Source: Chloroflexota bacterium
Lineage (GTDB): Bacteria; Chloroflexota; Dehalococcoidia; Lucifugimonadales; Lucifugimonadaceae
DNA: 52,137 nt
Direction: 5' to 3'
NCBI GenBank assembly: GCA_002721615.1
Contig: PBKW01000023.1
Location: 1-52,137 of the forward strand
The notes below the pieces were generated by a model. That model ran no database searches. It had not been told where the DNA came from and saw nothing but the letters and a program-made list of their open reading frames with translations. Positions 36,514-44,178 of the stretch are shown one piece after another (position 1 is the stretch's first letter; every line of letters begins with the position of its first letter). The position numbers were made by a program, and so were the translations under genes.

Positions 36514-37701
36514 ATGAAAATCACAAATGTAGAAACATTTTTTGTTAATCCGGGTTGGGGAAAAAATTGGTTATTTGTAAGAGTAGAAACTGATTTAGGA
36601 ATACATGGTTGGGGTGAATGCTACACACAATCAGATAGAGATAGAACAATTCAAGTTCACGTTGAACATTTAGGAAGATATTTAATTGGACGAGATCCAG
36701 GTAACATCAAGCACTTTACCCAAGTTGCTTTTGATGACTATGCTTCAAGAAGAGGTGCTATGGAAATTTTTTCTGCTGTCAGTGGAATTGAACAAGCTTT
36801 ATGGGATATAAAAGGAAAAGAATATGGTGTTCCGATATATAAATTATTAGGAGGTAAATACAGATCCAAGTTGAGAGTGTATGCTAATGGATGGTATGCT
36901 GGATCAGATACTCCAGAAGAGTATGCTTCAGCAGCATTGAAAACTGTAGAAAAAGGTTTTACTGCATTAAAATTTGATCCAATTCCAGGTCCTTTTCGTT
37001 CTTATATTCCTAAAACTCATGAAAATCAAGCAGTTGAAACAGTAAAAAGGGTAAGAGAAGCTGTAGGAGATGATATAGATTTACTTATTGAAGTTCATAG
37101 AAGATTATCTCCTATGCATGCAATTTCTTTAGCTAGACGTATAGAAGAATATGATCTCTATTGGTTTGAAGAACCTTGTTCTCCTGAGAATATGGATGCT
37201 ATCGCAGAAGTACGAGATAGTATTTCTATTCCTGTAGTTACTGGAGAAGCTTTATATACTAAAGCAGGATTTTATGAAGCATTTTCTAAAAGAGTTGCAG
37301 ACATTATAAATCCAGATGTTGCTAATACCGGAGGGATATTAGAATTAAAGGAAATAGCTGCAATGGCTGAACCGCAAAACGTTGCAGTTTCACCTCATAA
37401 CTATAATTCTACAACCATAGCACTTGCGTCAACAATGCAAGCTTGTATAACTATGCCTAATTTTATTATTACAGAATATTTTCTGCCTTGGGCAAAGATA
37501 GGAAAAATAATTTGTCCTAATAGTTTTACTCCAGTGAATGGGATCATTGAGATTCCTGATACTCCTGGTTTGGGTGTAGATCTTAATATGGATGAATTGG
37601 CAAAATATCCTTATCAAGAATTTAATAGATCTTTACCTAATCCAGATCATGAGGGAACATATTTAGGTTCTTGGCCAGATAATTTAACTGAAAAATCTTA
37701 A
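36514..37701 (+). CDS. Mandelate racemase family dehydratase (enolase paralog 4)
   Basis: Sugar-acid dehydratase of the enolase superfamily. Signatures include VSGIEQALWDIKGK, ALKFDPIPGPF (Lys153, Asp155), LIEVHRRLSP (Glu193, His195), YWFEEPC (near 219), VTGEALY (Glu245) and VSPHNYNSTT (His295). The KxD, ExH and His triad follow the galactonate/gluconate-dehydratase pattern. Preceded by the HpaI-like gene with a 13-bp gap holding an AAAGGAA ribosome site. The last 4 bp overlap the end of the convergent coiled-coil lipoprotein. Confidence 0.88.
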   Translation: MKITNVETFFVNPGWGKNWLFVRVETDLGIHGWGECYTQSDRDRTIQVHVEHLGRYLIGRDPGNIKHFTQVAFDDYASRRGAMEIFSAVSGIEQALWDIKGKEYGVPIYKLLGGKYRSKLRVYANGWYAGSDTPEEYASAALKTVEKGFTALKFDPIPGPFRSYIPKTHENQAVETVKRVREAVGDDIDLLIEVHRRLSPMHAISLARRIEEYDLYWFEEPCSPENMDAIAEVRDSISIPVVTGEALYTKAGFYEAFSKRVADIINPDVANTGGILELKEIAAMAEPQNVAVSPHNYNSTTIALASTMQACITMPNFIITEYFLPWAKIGKIICPNSFTPVNGIIEIPDTPGLGVDLNMDELAKYPYQEFNRSLPNPDHEGTYLGSWPDNLTEKS

Positions 37702-38360
37702 GGCTGAATTTGAAGTCTGGCTTTACTTAGTTTGGTTTCTCCTTCAATTTTTGCTTCATACATTTCTTTCTCTTGTTCTACTAAGATTTTATGGAGTGAT
37801 TGTTCATGTTCTAAACGAAGCTCATGCATTTTGTTTTCAAACTCTAGGTGTAATTCCTGCATTTCAAGATCTAATGCTTGCCTTTGAGCCATCATTTCCA
37901 TTTCCATTTTCATTCTCTTTGCATCCATTTCTTGTCTTTGTGCTTGCATTTCCATTTCCATTTCTTGTCTTTCAGCATGCATAGTTTTTTCTACTTCTTC
38001 CATCTCTTTTCTTCTTTCCATATCCAGTTTCCTTCTTTCTTCTTCCATCATCATTTCTTCCCTTTGCATTTGCTTATGCATTTCCATTTCGGTTCTTCTT
38101 CTCTCAGCATCCATTTTTTGTCTCTCTCGTTCCATTTCCATACGCATTCTTTCTTCCTCTTTTCTTCTTTCCATATGCATTCTTTCTTCGTCGTTTCTTT
38201 GATCAGGTCCAGGACCAATTCTATTATTTCCTGGTGGAGGAGGTTGTCTATCTCGCGATTGATCTTGAGTTGTTTGATCACTGTTAGGGAAACAAGATAA
38301 AGTAAATACAATCAAAATAATTGTACTAGTCAATAAATATAATTTAGTAACCTTAAACAT
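37698..38360 (-). CDS. Met/Glu/Arg-rich coiled-coil lipoprotein
   Basis: Lipoprotein of 220 residues from the ATG at 38360. A longer frame opens upstream, but only the later ATG gives a standard signal peptide with lipobox LSCF (Cys23). After a Pro/Gly linker (about residues 38-52, QPPPPGNNRIGPGPDQ) an almost uninterrupted helix runs from about 57 to 205. It is made of units such as MERRKEEERMRMEMERERQK, with high Met, Glu, Arg and Lys. Low-complexity composition makes family assignment unsafe. It may be a rigid, membrane-anchored stalk or tether. The convergent neighbour ends 4 bp inside it. The divergent gene starts 28 bp away. Confidence 0.75.
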   Translation of the reverse strand: MFKVTKLYLLTSTIILIVFTLSCFPNSDQTTQDQSRDRQPPPPGNNRIGPGPDQRNDEERMHMERRKEEERMRMEMERERQKMDAERRRTEMEMHKQMQREEMMMEEERRKLDMERRKEMEEVEKTMHAERQEMEMEMQAQRQEMDAKRMKMEMEMMAQRQALDLEMQELHLEFENKMHELRLEHEQSLHKILVEQEKEMYEAKIEGETKLSKARLQIQP

Positions 38361-38388
38361 AAAATATATCTTAACTGTTTTGAATCGT

Positions 38389-38850
38389 ATGACAAAATTT
38401 TTAATGAATTTCATAGGAAAGAGATTTCAATCTAGGCCTTATTTGATAGTTTCATTTGGAAAAATTCATAAATGGTTATATTTAATTTCTAGCGGGAAAA
38501 TATTTGGAAATCTAGGAAATCTTCCTGTATTAATTCTTAATACTAAGGGGAGAACTACTGGTAGAATTATAAAAACAGTATTAGTTTATTTTTCTGATCA
38601 AGGAAAAATTTTTATTATAGCTTCGTTTGGTGGAAATCCTAAAAATCCTTCTTGGTTTTTAAATATTCAGAAAAATCCTTATATTAGCATTCAAATAAAA
38701 AATGAAAAAATTAATTGCTTTGCAAGAATATTATCTAAAGAAGAAAAAGATTTAATTTGGCCTAAAATTATTCTTTTTTATTCTGGTTATGAGAGGTATC
38801 AAAATTCTACAAGTAGGGAAATTCCAGTAATTGAATTAGAATCAAGATGA
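38389..38850 (+). CDS. F420-dependent nitroreductase/quinone reductase (Ddn family)
   Basis: Member of the deazaflavin-dependent nitroreductase family (DUF385). Elements seen are LNTKGRTTGRIIKTVLVYF, IIASFGGNPKNPSWFLNI and the beta-strand YISIQIKNEKI. These form the split-barrel that binds cofactor F420 in homologs from Actinobacteria and Chloroflexota. The ATG at 38389 is chosen; a TTG three codons upstream is possible. Only 28 bp separates it from the start of the divergent coiled-coil lipoprotein. F420 use is inferred from the family. Confidence 0.82.
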   Translation: MTKFLMNFIGKRFQSRPYLIVSFGKIHKWLYLISSGKIFGNLGNLPVLILNTKGRTTGRIIKTVLVYFSDQGKIFIIASFGGNPKNPSWFLNIQKNPYISIQIKNEKINCFARILSKEEKDLIWPKIILFYSGYERYQNSTSREIPVIELESR

Positions 38851-39207
38851 TTTTTGAAGAAACTGAATAATATTTTTATCTGGATCTTCAATTGTAGAAA
38901 TCAATCCTCCCCATTCTTCTCTTTCAGGTTTTCTAATTATATTGATTCCTTTTTTAGATAAATCTGAAATAGTTTGATTAATATTCAATACATCAAAATT
39001 TATCATAATTCTGAATTTATCTTTGCTCTTTCCTTTAACTTGACTATGTTCCCCAATAGTTAATTTGAAATCTCCCCATTCAAAATTCACATAATTTGGT
39101 TTTTTTGTTTTGACTGATAACCCCAAAATTTTTTCGTAGAAATCAGTCATTTCTTTCAAGTTCTCTGTCCAAATAATTATTCCACATATTTTAGGACTAT
39201 TCTTCAT
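38842..39207 (-). CDS. Glyoxalase/bleomycin-resistance/dioxygenase fold protein
   Basis: Single-domain VOC protein of 121 residues with CGIIIWTENLKEMTDFYEKI at the start and INLRKPEREEWGGLIST-like strands (IIRKPEREEWGGLISTIEDP) ending in DKNIIQF. The usual metal-binding pattern is partly recognisable. Possible roles are lactoylglutathione-lyase-like activity, epimerase or resistance protein. It lies 3 bp downstream of enolase paralog 5 on the same strand and is probably co-transcribed, and overlaps the end of the Ddn gene by 9 bp. Confidence 0.8.
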   Translation of the reverse strand: MKNSPKICGIIIWTENLKEMTDFYEKILGLSVKTKKPNYVNFEWGDFKLTIGEHSQVKGKSKDKFRIMINFDVLNINQTISDLSKKGINIIRKPEREEWGGLISTIEDPDKNIIQFLQKSS

Positions 39208-39210
39208 TGG

Positions 39211-40311
39211 TTAAATACTGATGAGAGATGATTTGTATTTTTTTTCATTTAAAGTTATCCCTAAACCAGGAAGATCTGATAATGTTGCTGTACCATTTTC
39301 TGGCAATGGTAATCCTTCAAAGACATCGGCTATCTTTTCAATTGGACCAGTAAATTCTGTCGAAAATTCATGAGGTATAGTTGCATTTTGTATAGTTGAG
39401 TAACATTGAAGACTTGCTGCTCCATTTATACCTACTGTAGGGCTGTGAGGCATTACAGGTTTATTGTAAATTTCAGCAAGTTCAAATATTTTTTTTACTT
39501 CTGAAATTCCTCCAGCTATTAAAATATCTGGTTGAAGTATATCTGGGTTTGCTATTTCTATAAGGTCTCTAAATCTCCACTTTGTTGATTCTTGTTCTCC
39601 TGTAGAAATAGGGACTTCTAATGCATCTACAACTTGTTTTAAACCAGGTAAATCATATTGTGGTATTGGTTCTTCAAAATGAAAAATTCCAACTTCTTGA
39701 AATTTTTTACCTTGTATAATTGCTGTACTTACTGAGTATCCATTATTTGCATCAAAGGAAAGAGGGAATTCAGATGGAAGAAAAGATCTACACTCTTTAA
39801 ACATTTGGAAATCTTTTTGGGGATTTATGTCTTGTCTATTTGCTCTCCAGTCCATTCTTATTTTAAACGCTTTAAACCCCAATTTCAGACCTTTCTCTAT
39901 ATCATGAACCATTTCTTTTGATTCTTTTTTCCATCCACTTCCTACACTCCAATAAAGAGGAATTTTTTTTCTAGCTTCTCCTCCTAAAATTTTATAAAGG
40001 GGTAAATTAGCCGCTTTAGATGTAATATCCCAAAGTGCTATATCTAGCGGTGCTATAAATTCTGATGGAATCTTTGTAATTATTTCATCAGTACCAAAAA
40101 ATAATACTTCCCATATTCTTTCAGGCCTTAACGGATCTTCTCCTATAAGAAGAGGTTTAAAGGTTTTTTCTACATAAATTTGTAATGCGGCAGATCTACT
40201 TGAATAATATGAAGCAGCTTCTCCTAAACCATAAATTCCTTCATCAGTATTTACTTGAAGAATTGTTTTGCCAATATTAAGATTGTTTACAGTTATATCA
40301 GTAATCTTCAT
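39211..40311 (-). CDS. Mandelate racemase/muconate lactonizing family protein (enolase paralog 5)
   Basis: Enolase-superfamily enzyme, closer to the classic mandelate racemase/MLE type than to DgoD. Seen are PLDIALWDITSKAANLP, AFKIRMDWRANRQD (Lys150, Arg152), LSFDANNGY (Asp187, Asn189), HFEEPIP (near 213), STGEQES (Glu239) and VMPHSPTVG (His289). The D-x-N in place of the D/E-x-H of the other four paralogs indicates a different reaction, such as racemisation, epimerisation or other acid handling. The VOC gene follows after 3 bp. Length 366 fits. Confidence 0.87.
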   Translation of the reverse strand: MKITDITVNNLNIGKTILQVNTDEGIYGLGEAASYYSSRSAALQIYVEKTFKPLLIGEDPLRPERIWEVLFFGTDEIITKIPSEFIAPLDIALWDITSKAANLPLYKILGGEARKKIPLYWSVGSGWKKESKEMVHDIEKGLKLGFKAFKIRMDWRANRQDINPQKDFQMFKECRSFLPSEFPLSFDANNGYSVSTAIIQGKKFQEVGIFHFEEPIPQYDLPGLKQVVDALEVPISTGEQESTKWRFRDLIEIANPDILQPDILIAGGISEVKKIFELAEIYNKPVMPHSPTVGINGAASLQCYSTIQNATIPHEFSTEFTGPIEKIADVFEGLPLPENGTATLSDLPGLGITLNEKKYKSSLISI

Positions 40312-40404
40312 TATTTCACCGAAGTTAATTATAACTGATTTAATGTTTTATTAATTAATATAAATATTTATTAAAAATTTAAAAATATTTTTTAGGAGCT
40401 GACT

Positions 40405-41454
40405 ATGAAAGTTGCTGCAGTTAAACACACTGATAACCCCCTAGAGTGGACGAAAATGTTCAATGATCATGGGATTGAAATCATAGAAAAAGATTGTCAT
40501 GATAAGAATAGTTTTATTGAATTATTAAAAAATGTAGATGGTGCGTTGATATATTCTTTACCAATAACAGATAGAGAAGTCCTTGAAGCATGTCCTAAAT
40601 TAAAAGTTGTAAGTAGAGGAGGAGTAGGAGTAGATTCTGTTGATGTAAATGCTGCAACTGAATTAGGCATATGTGTGTGTAATACTCCAGGAATAAATAC
40701 TACTGAAGTCGCTGATCATGCTGTTGCTATGTTACTTTCATTGACTAGAAATATAAGAGAACAAGATAGTTTGATTAAAAAAGGTACTTGGGCTGATAAC
40801 CCTAAAGAATTGGCTACTTTTAGGACTATTAATAGAAGAATAGCTGGGAACACCGTTGGAATAATAGGATTTGGAGATATTGGAAGAGCTTTTGCTTCAA
40901 GAATGAGGGGTTTTGGCCCAAAATCTATAATAGCTTATGATTCATATTGTGCACAAACAACTGCAGATTTATATGGGGTTGAATTAGTTTCACTGGATCA
41001 AGTACTGACTCAATCTGATTTTATTTCTCTTCATGCTCCAGCTACAGAAGAAACGCATCATATGATAAATTCGGAATCAATTTCTAAGATGAAAGATTCA
41101 GTAATATTAATAAATTGTGCTAGAGGACCTCTAGTAGATTCCAAAGACTTATATACAGCACTTAAAGATGGTCACATGGCTGCTGCAGGTATAGATGTAA
41201 CAGAAATAGAACCAATTAGTTCTGAAGACCCTCTTCTTACTTTGGATAATTTAATAATTACTCCACATACTGCTGGATCTTCTCCCGTTTCTAGATTTGA
41301 AGGTTCTATAAAACAGGCAGAAAATGTTATAAGTATTTTAACTGGTGGAAGACCACATGGTCTTACTAATCCAGAAGTAATTAAGACAATTACAATTAAC
41401 AAACTAAATGGGGATAAACGTTGGGAAGATTTTAAAGAATTTAAATTACCTTAG
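40405..41454 (+). CDS. Phosphoglycerate-dehydrogenase-like 2-hydroxyacid dehydrogenase
   Basis: NAD(P)-dependent D-2-hydroxyacid dehydrogenase. Dinucleotide fold: GIIGFGDIGRAFASRM. Catalytic residues are in LINCARGPLVDSKD (Arg), GIDVTEIEPI (Glu) and ITPHTAGSS (His). Length 349 lacks the C-terminal regulatory domain of the long SerA type. A clear AGGAG site precedes the ATG at 40405. It opens a rightward series with the 58-residue membrane protein, bicupin and DapA-like genes, so a role in converting keto-acid products is likely. Substrate unknown. Confidence 0.86.
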   Translation: MKVAAVKHTDNPLEWTKMFNDHGIEIIEKDCHDKNSFIELLKNVDGALIYSLPITDREVLEACPKLKVVSRGGVGVDSVDVNAATELGICVCNTPGINTTEVADHAVAMLLSLTRNIREQDSLIKKGTWADNPKELATFRTINRRIAGNTVGIIGFGDIGRAFASRMRGFGPKSIIAYDSYCAQTTADLYGVELVSLDQVLTQSDFISLHAPATEETHHMINSESISKMKDSVILINCARGPLVDSKDLYTALKDGHMAAAGIDVTEIEPISSEDPLLTLDNLIITPHTAGSSPVSRFEGSIKQAENVISILTGGRPHGLTNPEVIKTITINKLNGDKRWEDFKEFKLP

Positions 41455-41468
41455 AATTATTATTTTAA

Positions 41469-41645
41469 ATGAAAAGGAATAAAAATAATTCAGGCTGGAA
41501 ACCAGTTTTATTATCCATGTACGTTACTTTGTTTATATTTATTTTTTTGTTTATTATGATGATTTTAATAAGATGGCAAAATAAATGTGAATCTTTGCTT
41601 CCTTGGGATAGAAATAGTTGTGAAGAATCTACATTAAATCTATGA
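41469..41645 (+). CDS. Small single-pass membrane protein, 58 residues
   Basis: Short ORF between the dehydrogenase and bicupin genes, starting with ATG at 41469 and ending in TGA at 41643-41645. The product begins MKRNKNNSGWKPVLLSMYVT. A hydrophobic helix from about residue 14 to 34 (VLLSMYVTLFIFIFLFIMMI) follows, then RWQNKCESLLPWDRNSCEES, with two Cys that could form a disulfide. Positively charged residues at the N terminus agree with an N-in orientation. No good ribosome site is visible. Function unknown. Confidence 0.5.
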   Translation: MKRNKNNSGWKPVLLSMYVTLFIFIFLFIMMILIRWQNKCESLLPWDRNSCEESTLNL

Positions 41646-41666
41646 TATGTGTTTAGAGGTGAAATA

Positions 41667-42407
41667 ATGACTATTTTAAGAAGAAATGATCAACAAGTTG
41701 AAGTTAGGTACCCTGGTGTAACTAGGAGAGTTTTAACTGGATCTGATACAGGTTCCAATATGCTTTCTGTGGGAGATATAGTAATGCAACCTGGTTCTAA
41801 AATTCCTTATCATATGCATTCTAATGTAGAAGAAAGTATGTATGTGGCAGAAGGTGAACTAATAATGAAGTTGAATGGAAGATCATTTGGTATATCATCT
41901 GGAGATTGTGTTATAGCATTAAAAGGAATTTCTCATGGACTTGAAAATGTTTCTCATAATCCTGCAAGATTAATTACCGTTTTCCCTAATGTTTCTCCAG
42001 AATTTGAACTAGTGAATTTTTCTGACTTTAAAAATGAAATTCCTGAGAAAAATGTTTCTTTTAGATCTAAAATGGATGGTTTTGAATTTGCTCCCGGCAT
42101 AAAAAGATTTGATATGGTTGGAGACTTTTTAGGTGCTGAGTCCACTTATTTCAGTGAATTAATTTTTGAACCTGGTGCAACATCACCTAACCATTACCAT
42201 CCACATCATGAAGAAAGTATGTTTTGTTATAAAGGGAATTTGAATGCTGTTTATGGAGAAAATGATAATATCCCTCTTGAACAAGGGGATATGTTCACAT
42301 GTGAAATTGGCATAAGGCATACGGTTAATAATCTTGGAGAAGAACAGGGAACTTTACTTGCTATTCATCCCGTGCTTAATCCTCCTCCAAAAGTAATGGT
42401 TGATTAA
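41667..42407 (+). CDS. Bicupin-domain protein
   Basis: Two cupin barrels. The first has MQPGSKIPYHMHSNVEESM and later GDCVIALKGISHGLENVS; the second has FEPGATSPNHYHPHHEESM and GDMFTCEIGIRHTVNNLGEE. Both keep the metal-binding His/Glu pattern, G(X)5HXH(X)3,4E-like. Such proteins act as sugar-acid lactone isomerases, dioxygenases or oxalate-type enzymes. The start at 41667 follows an AGAGGTG site. An earlier GTG at 41649 would add 6 residues. The frame overlaps the next gene if that gene uses its TTG start, but not with its ATG. Confidence 0.84.
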   Translation: MTILRRNDQQVEVRYPGVTRRVLTGSDTGSNMLSVGDIVMQPGSKIPYHMHSNVEESMYVAEGELIMKLNGRSFGISSGDCVIALKGISHGLENVSHNPARLITVFPNVSPEFELVNFSDFKNEIPEKNVSFRSKMDGFEFAPGIKRFDMVGDFLGAESTYFSELIFEPGATSPNHYHPHHEESMFCYKGNLNAVYGENDNIPLEQGDMFTCEIGIRHTVNNLGEEQGTLLAIHPVLNPPPKVMVD

Positions 42408-42417
42408 AAGAAACATC

Positions 42418-43344
42418 ATGTCATCTATAATGAAAGGAATATTCGCTATACCTGTCACTCCATTTAATGAAGATGGATCATTGGATATTAGATCATTAGA
42501 AAAATGTGTAGATTTTTGTTTGGAAAAAGGAGCACATGGTATTGTGATGCCAGTAAATGCAAGTGAAGTATCTACATTGACTCACGAAGAATGGATGACT
42601 GTTTTAAAGACTGGCTTATCAAGAGTAAACAATTCAGTTCCATTTGTTGCAGGTATTTCTGGGAATTCTTTAGAGATTTGTGTCGAGAGAGCAAAAATAT
42701 GTCAAGATTTAGGTGCAAATTCCATAATGACTATGCCACCTGGTAAAGGAGGTGGTGTAGTTAATATAAGAGAATTTTATGAGCAAGTCTCTAAAGCTGT
42801 TGAATTACCTATTTGGATTCAAAATAATAAACCTCCTAATGGTGCAACTGTTCCAACAGATTTAATAATTGAATTATTGGATACAATTCCTAATATAAAA
42901 TTTTTAAAAGAGGAAAGTGAATATCCTGGACATATTATGTCACAAGTGATCAGACATTCTGGAAGTAATTGTGAATCTGTGATGGGAGGCATGGGAGGTA
43001 GATTTCTTCTTGATGAATATAGGAGAGGAGCTACAGGAACAATGCCTGCTGGTCATTTTACAGATTTACAAGTCAAACTATGGAATGCTTTGATTTTAGG
43101 TAAAGAAAATGATGATGGGACAAGAGAGATCACAAAAGAATCAAGACGATTATGGGAAGTTCTTTTGCCTTCTTTGAACTTTGAATTTATGTTTGGAACC
43201 ACTGCTTATAAATTAGTATTCTGGAAAAGAGGAGTAATCAGTTCTCCTTTAGCTCGAATACCAATCAGGAAACCATTTGATGATCAAGACATGATTGAAT
43301 TAGATCAAATATTAGATGTTATGGAGAATGAATTAACTACTTAA
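42418..43344 (+). CDS. DapA/NAL-family lyase (dihydrodipicolinate synthase-like) lacking the catalytic Tyr
   Basis: Class I aldolase-type barrel of the DapA/N-acetylneuraminate lyase family. IFAIPVTPFNEDGSLDI, GIVMPVNASEVSTLTHEEW and the Schiff-base Lys in KFLKEESEYPG (Lys164) are present. Where other members have Tyr in the YN motif (as in LYNVP), this protein has Gln135 (PIWIQNNKPPNG), so the usual proton relay is altered. The start at 42418 or 42430 is uncertain, and a TTG at 42400 overlaps the bicupin. Probably cleaves or dehydrates a 2-keto-3-deoxy acid or related compound. Convergent with the aldolase at 43337 by 8 bp. Confidence 0.84.
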   Translation: MSSIMKGIFAIPVTPFNEDGSLDIRSLEKCVDFCLEKGAHGIVMPVNASEVSTLTHEEWMTVLKTGLSRVNNSVPFVAGISGNSLEICVERAKICQDLGANSIMTMPPGKGGGVVNIREFYEQVSKAVELPIWIQNNKPPNGATVPTDLIIELLDTIPNIKFLKEESEYPGHIMSQVIRHSGSNCESVMGGMGGRFLLDEYRRGATGTMPAGHFTDLQVKLWNALILGKENDDGTREITKESRRLWEVLLPSLNFEFMFGTTAYKLVFWKRGVISSPLARIPIRKPFDDQDMIELDQILDVMENELTT

Positions 43345-44104
43345 TATATTTTCTTACTTCTTCAAGGTATGAGCTAGTGCCACTGGATAGGAACCTATTA
43401 GTGCTATTAACAAGGCAGTTTACGCCTTCTCCAATCCATTTTTTAGCTGATTCTCCATCAAAAACTAAAGTGCCTACTTGTTTCCCTGCAGATTTAATCT
43501 TAGGTATCATATCACTGATAGTTTTTTGTACTTTGGGATTAGTCATTTGACCATGAATTCCAAACACAGAAGAAAGATCTCCTGGGCCTAGAAAAATCAA
43601 ATCAGCTCCTTCGGTATTTATAATTTCATCTTGATTTTCTAACCCTTCCATAGTTTCTATTTGCAAACCTACCATCATTTCTTCATTAGCCTCTTTAACG
43701 TATTCAGACATTGATTGTGCTGCATACATACTACTTCTTCCTCCAAACATTCCTCTTTTTCCAAGAGGTGGGTATTTTGTAGAATTAACTACATTTTTTG
43801 CATCTTTTTGATTATTTACAAGAGGAATAAGTACTCCTTGAGCACCTGCATCTAGAAATCTTTGGATATGTTGTTGAATATTCATCCCTATTCTAACTAT
43901 GGGACTAGTGCTAGATAATTCAGCTGCTCGAATCATATTTTCTGCGCTCTCATAATCTGTGCTTCCATGTTCACAGTCAATAATTACAAAGTCCATTCCT
44001 AACCATCCCATCATTTCTACCATTGCAGGGGAAGGGAAATTAACAAAAGGTCCAATTACTGGAGTGCCAGAAAGCATTTTTTCTTTCATAGTATTTTTTT
44101 GCAT
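43337..44104 (-). CDS. HpcH/HpaI aldolase
   Basis: Class II pyruvate-dependent aldolase. From the ATG at 44104, chosen for the GGGGAAAAG ribosome site (an upstream ATG at 44173 would add 23 residues), the catalytic positions fall almost as in E. coli HpaI. They are His46 (IDCEHGSTDYE), Arg71 (IVRIGM), Glu150 (GLQIETMEG) and Asp176 (FLGPGDLSSVFG). It cleaves 4-hydroxy-2-keto acids to pyruvate plus an aldehyde. It is more typical than the other two HpaI-like proteins in the window. Next to a GalM-like gene and the DapA-like gene. Confidence 0.9.
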   Translation of the reverse strand: MQKNTMKEKMLSGTPVIGPFVNFPSPAMVEMMGWLGMDFVIIDCEHGSTDYESAENMIRAAELSSTSPIVRIGMNIQQHIQRFLDAGAQGVLIPLVNNQKDAKNVVNSTKYPPLGKRGMFGGRSSMYAAQSMSEYVKEANEEMMVGLQIETMEGLENQDEIINTEGADLIFLGPGDLSSVFGIHGQMTNPKVQKTISDMIPKIKSAGKQVGTLVFDGESAKKWIGEGVNCLVNSTNRFLSSGTSSYLEEVRKYIK

Positions 44105-44178
44105 CTTTTCCCCTTTATAAGAATTTTCTATTAGAATACAAACACTACCATTAAGAAAAAATAAATACATCAAAAAAT

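Noticed and set aside
37751-38311. Several plus- and minus-strand ORFs in the coiled-coil lipoprotein gene
   Set aside because: Low-complexity GAA/AGA-type codons open alternative frames. None has a ribosome site or a plausible protein composition (Phe/His/Ser-rich shadows).
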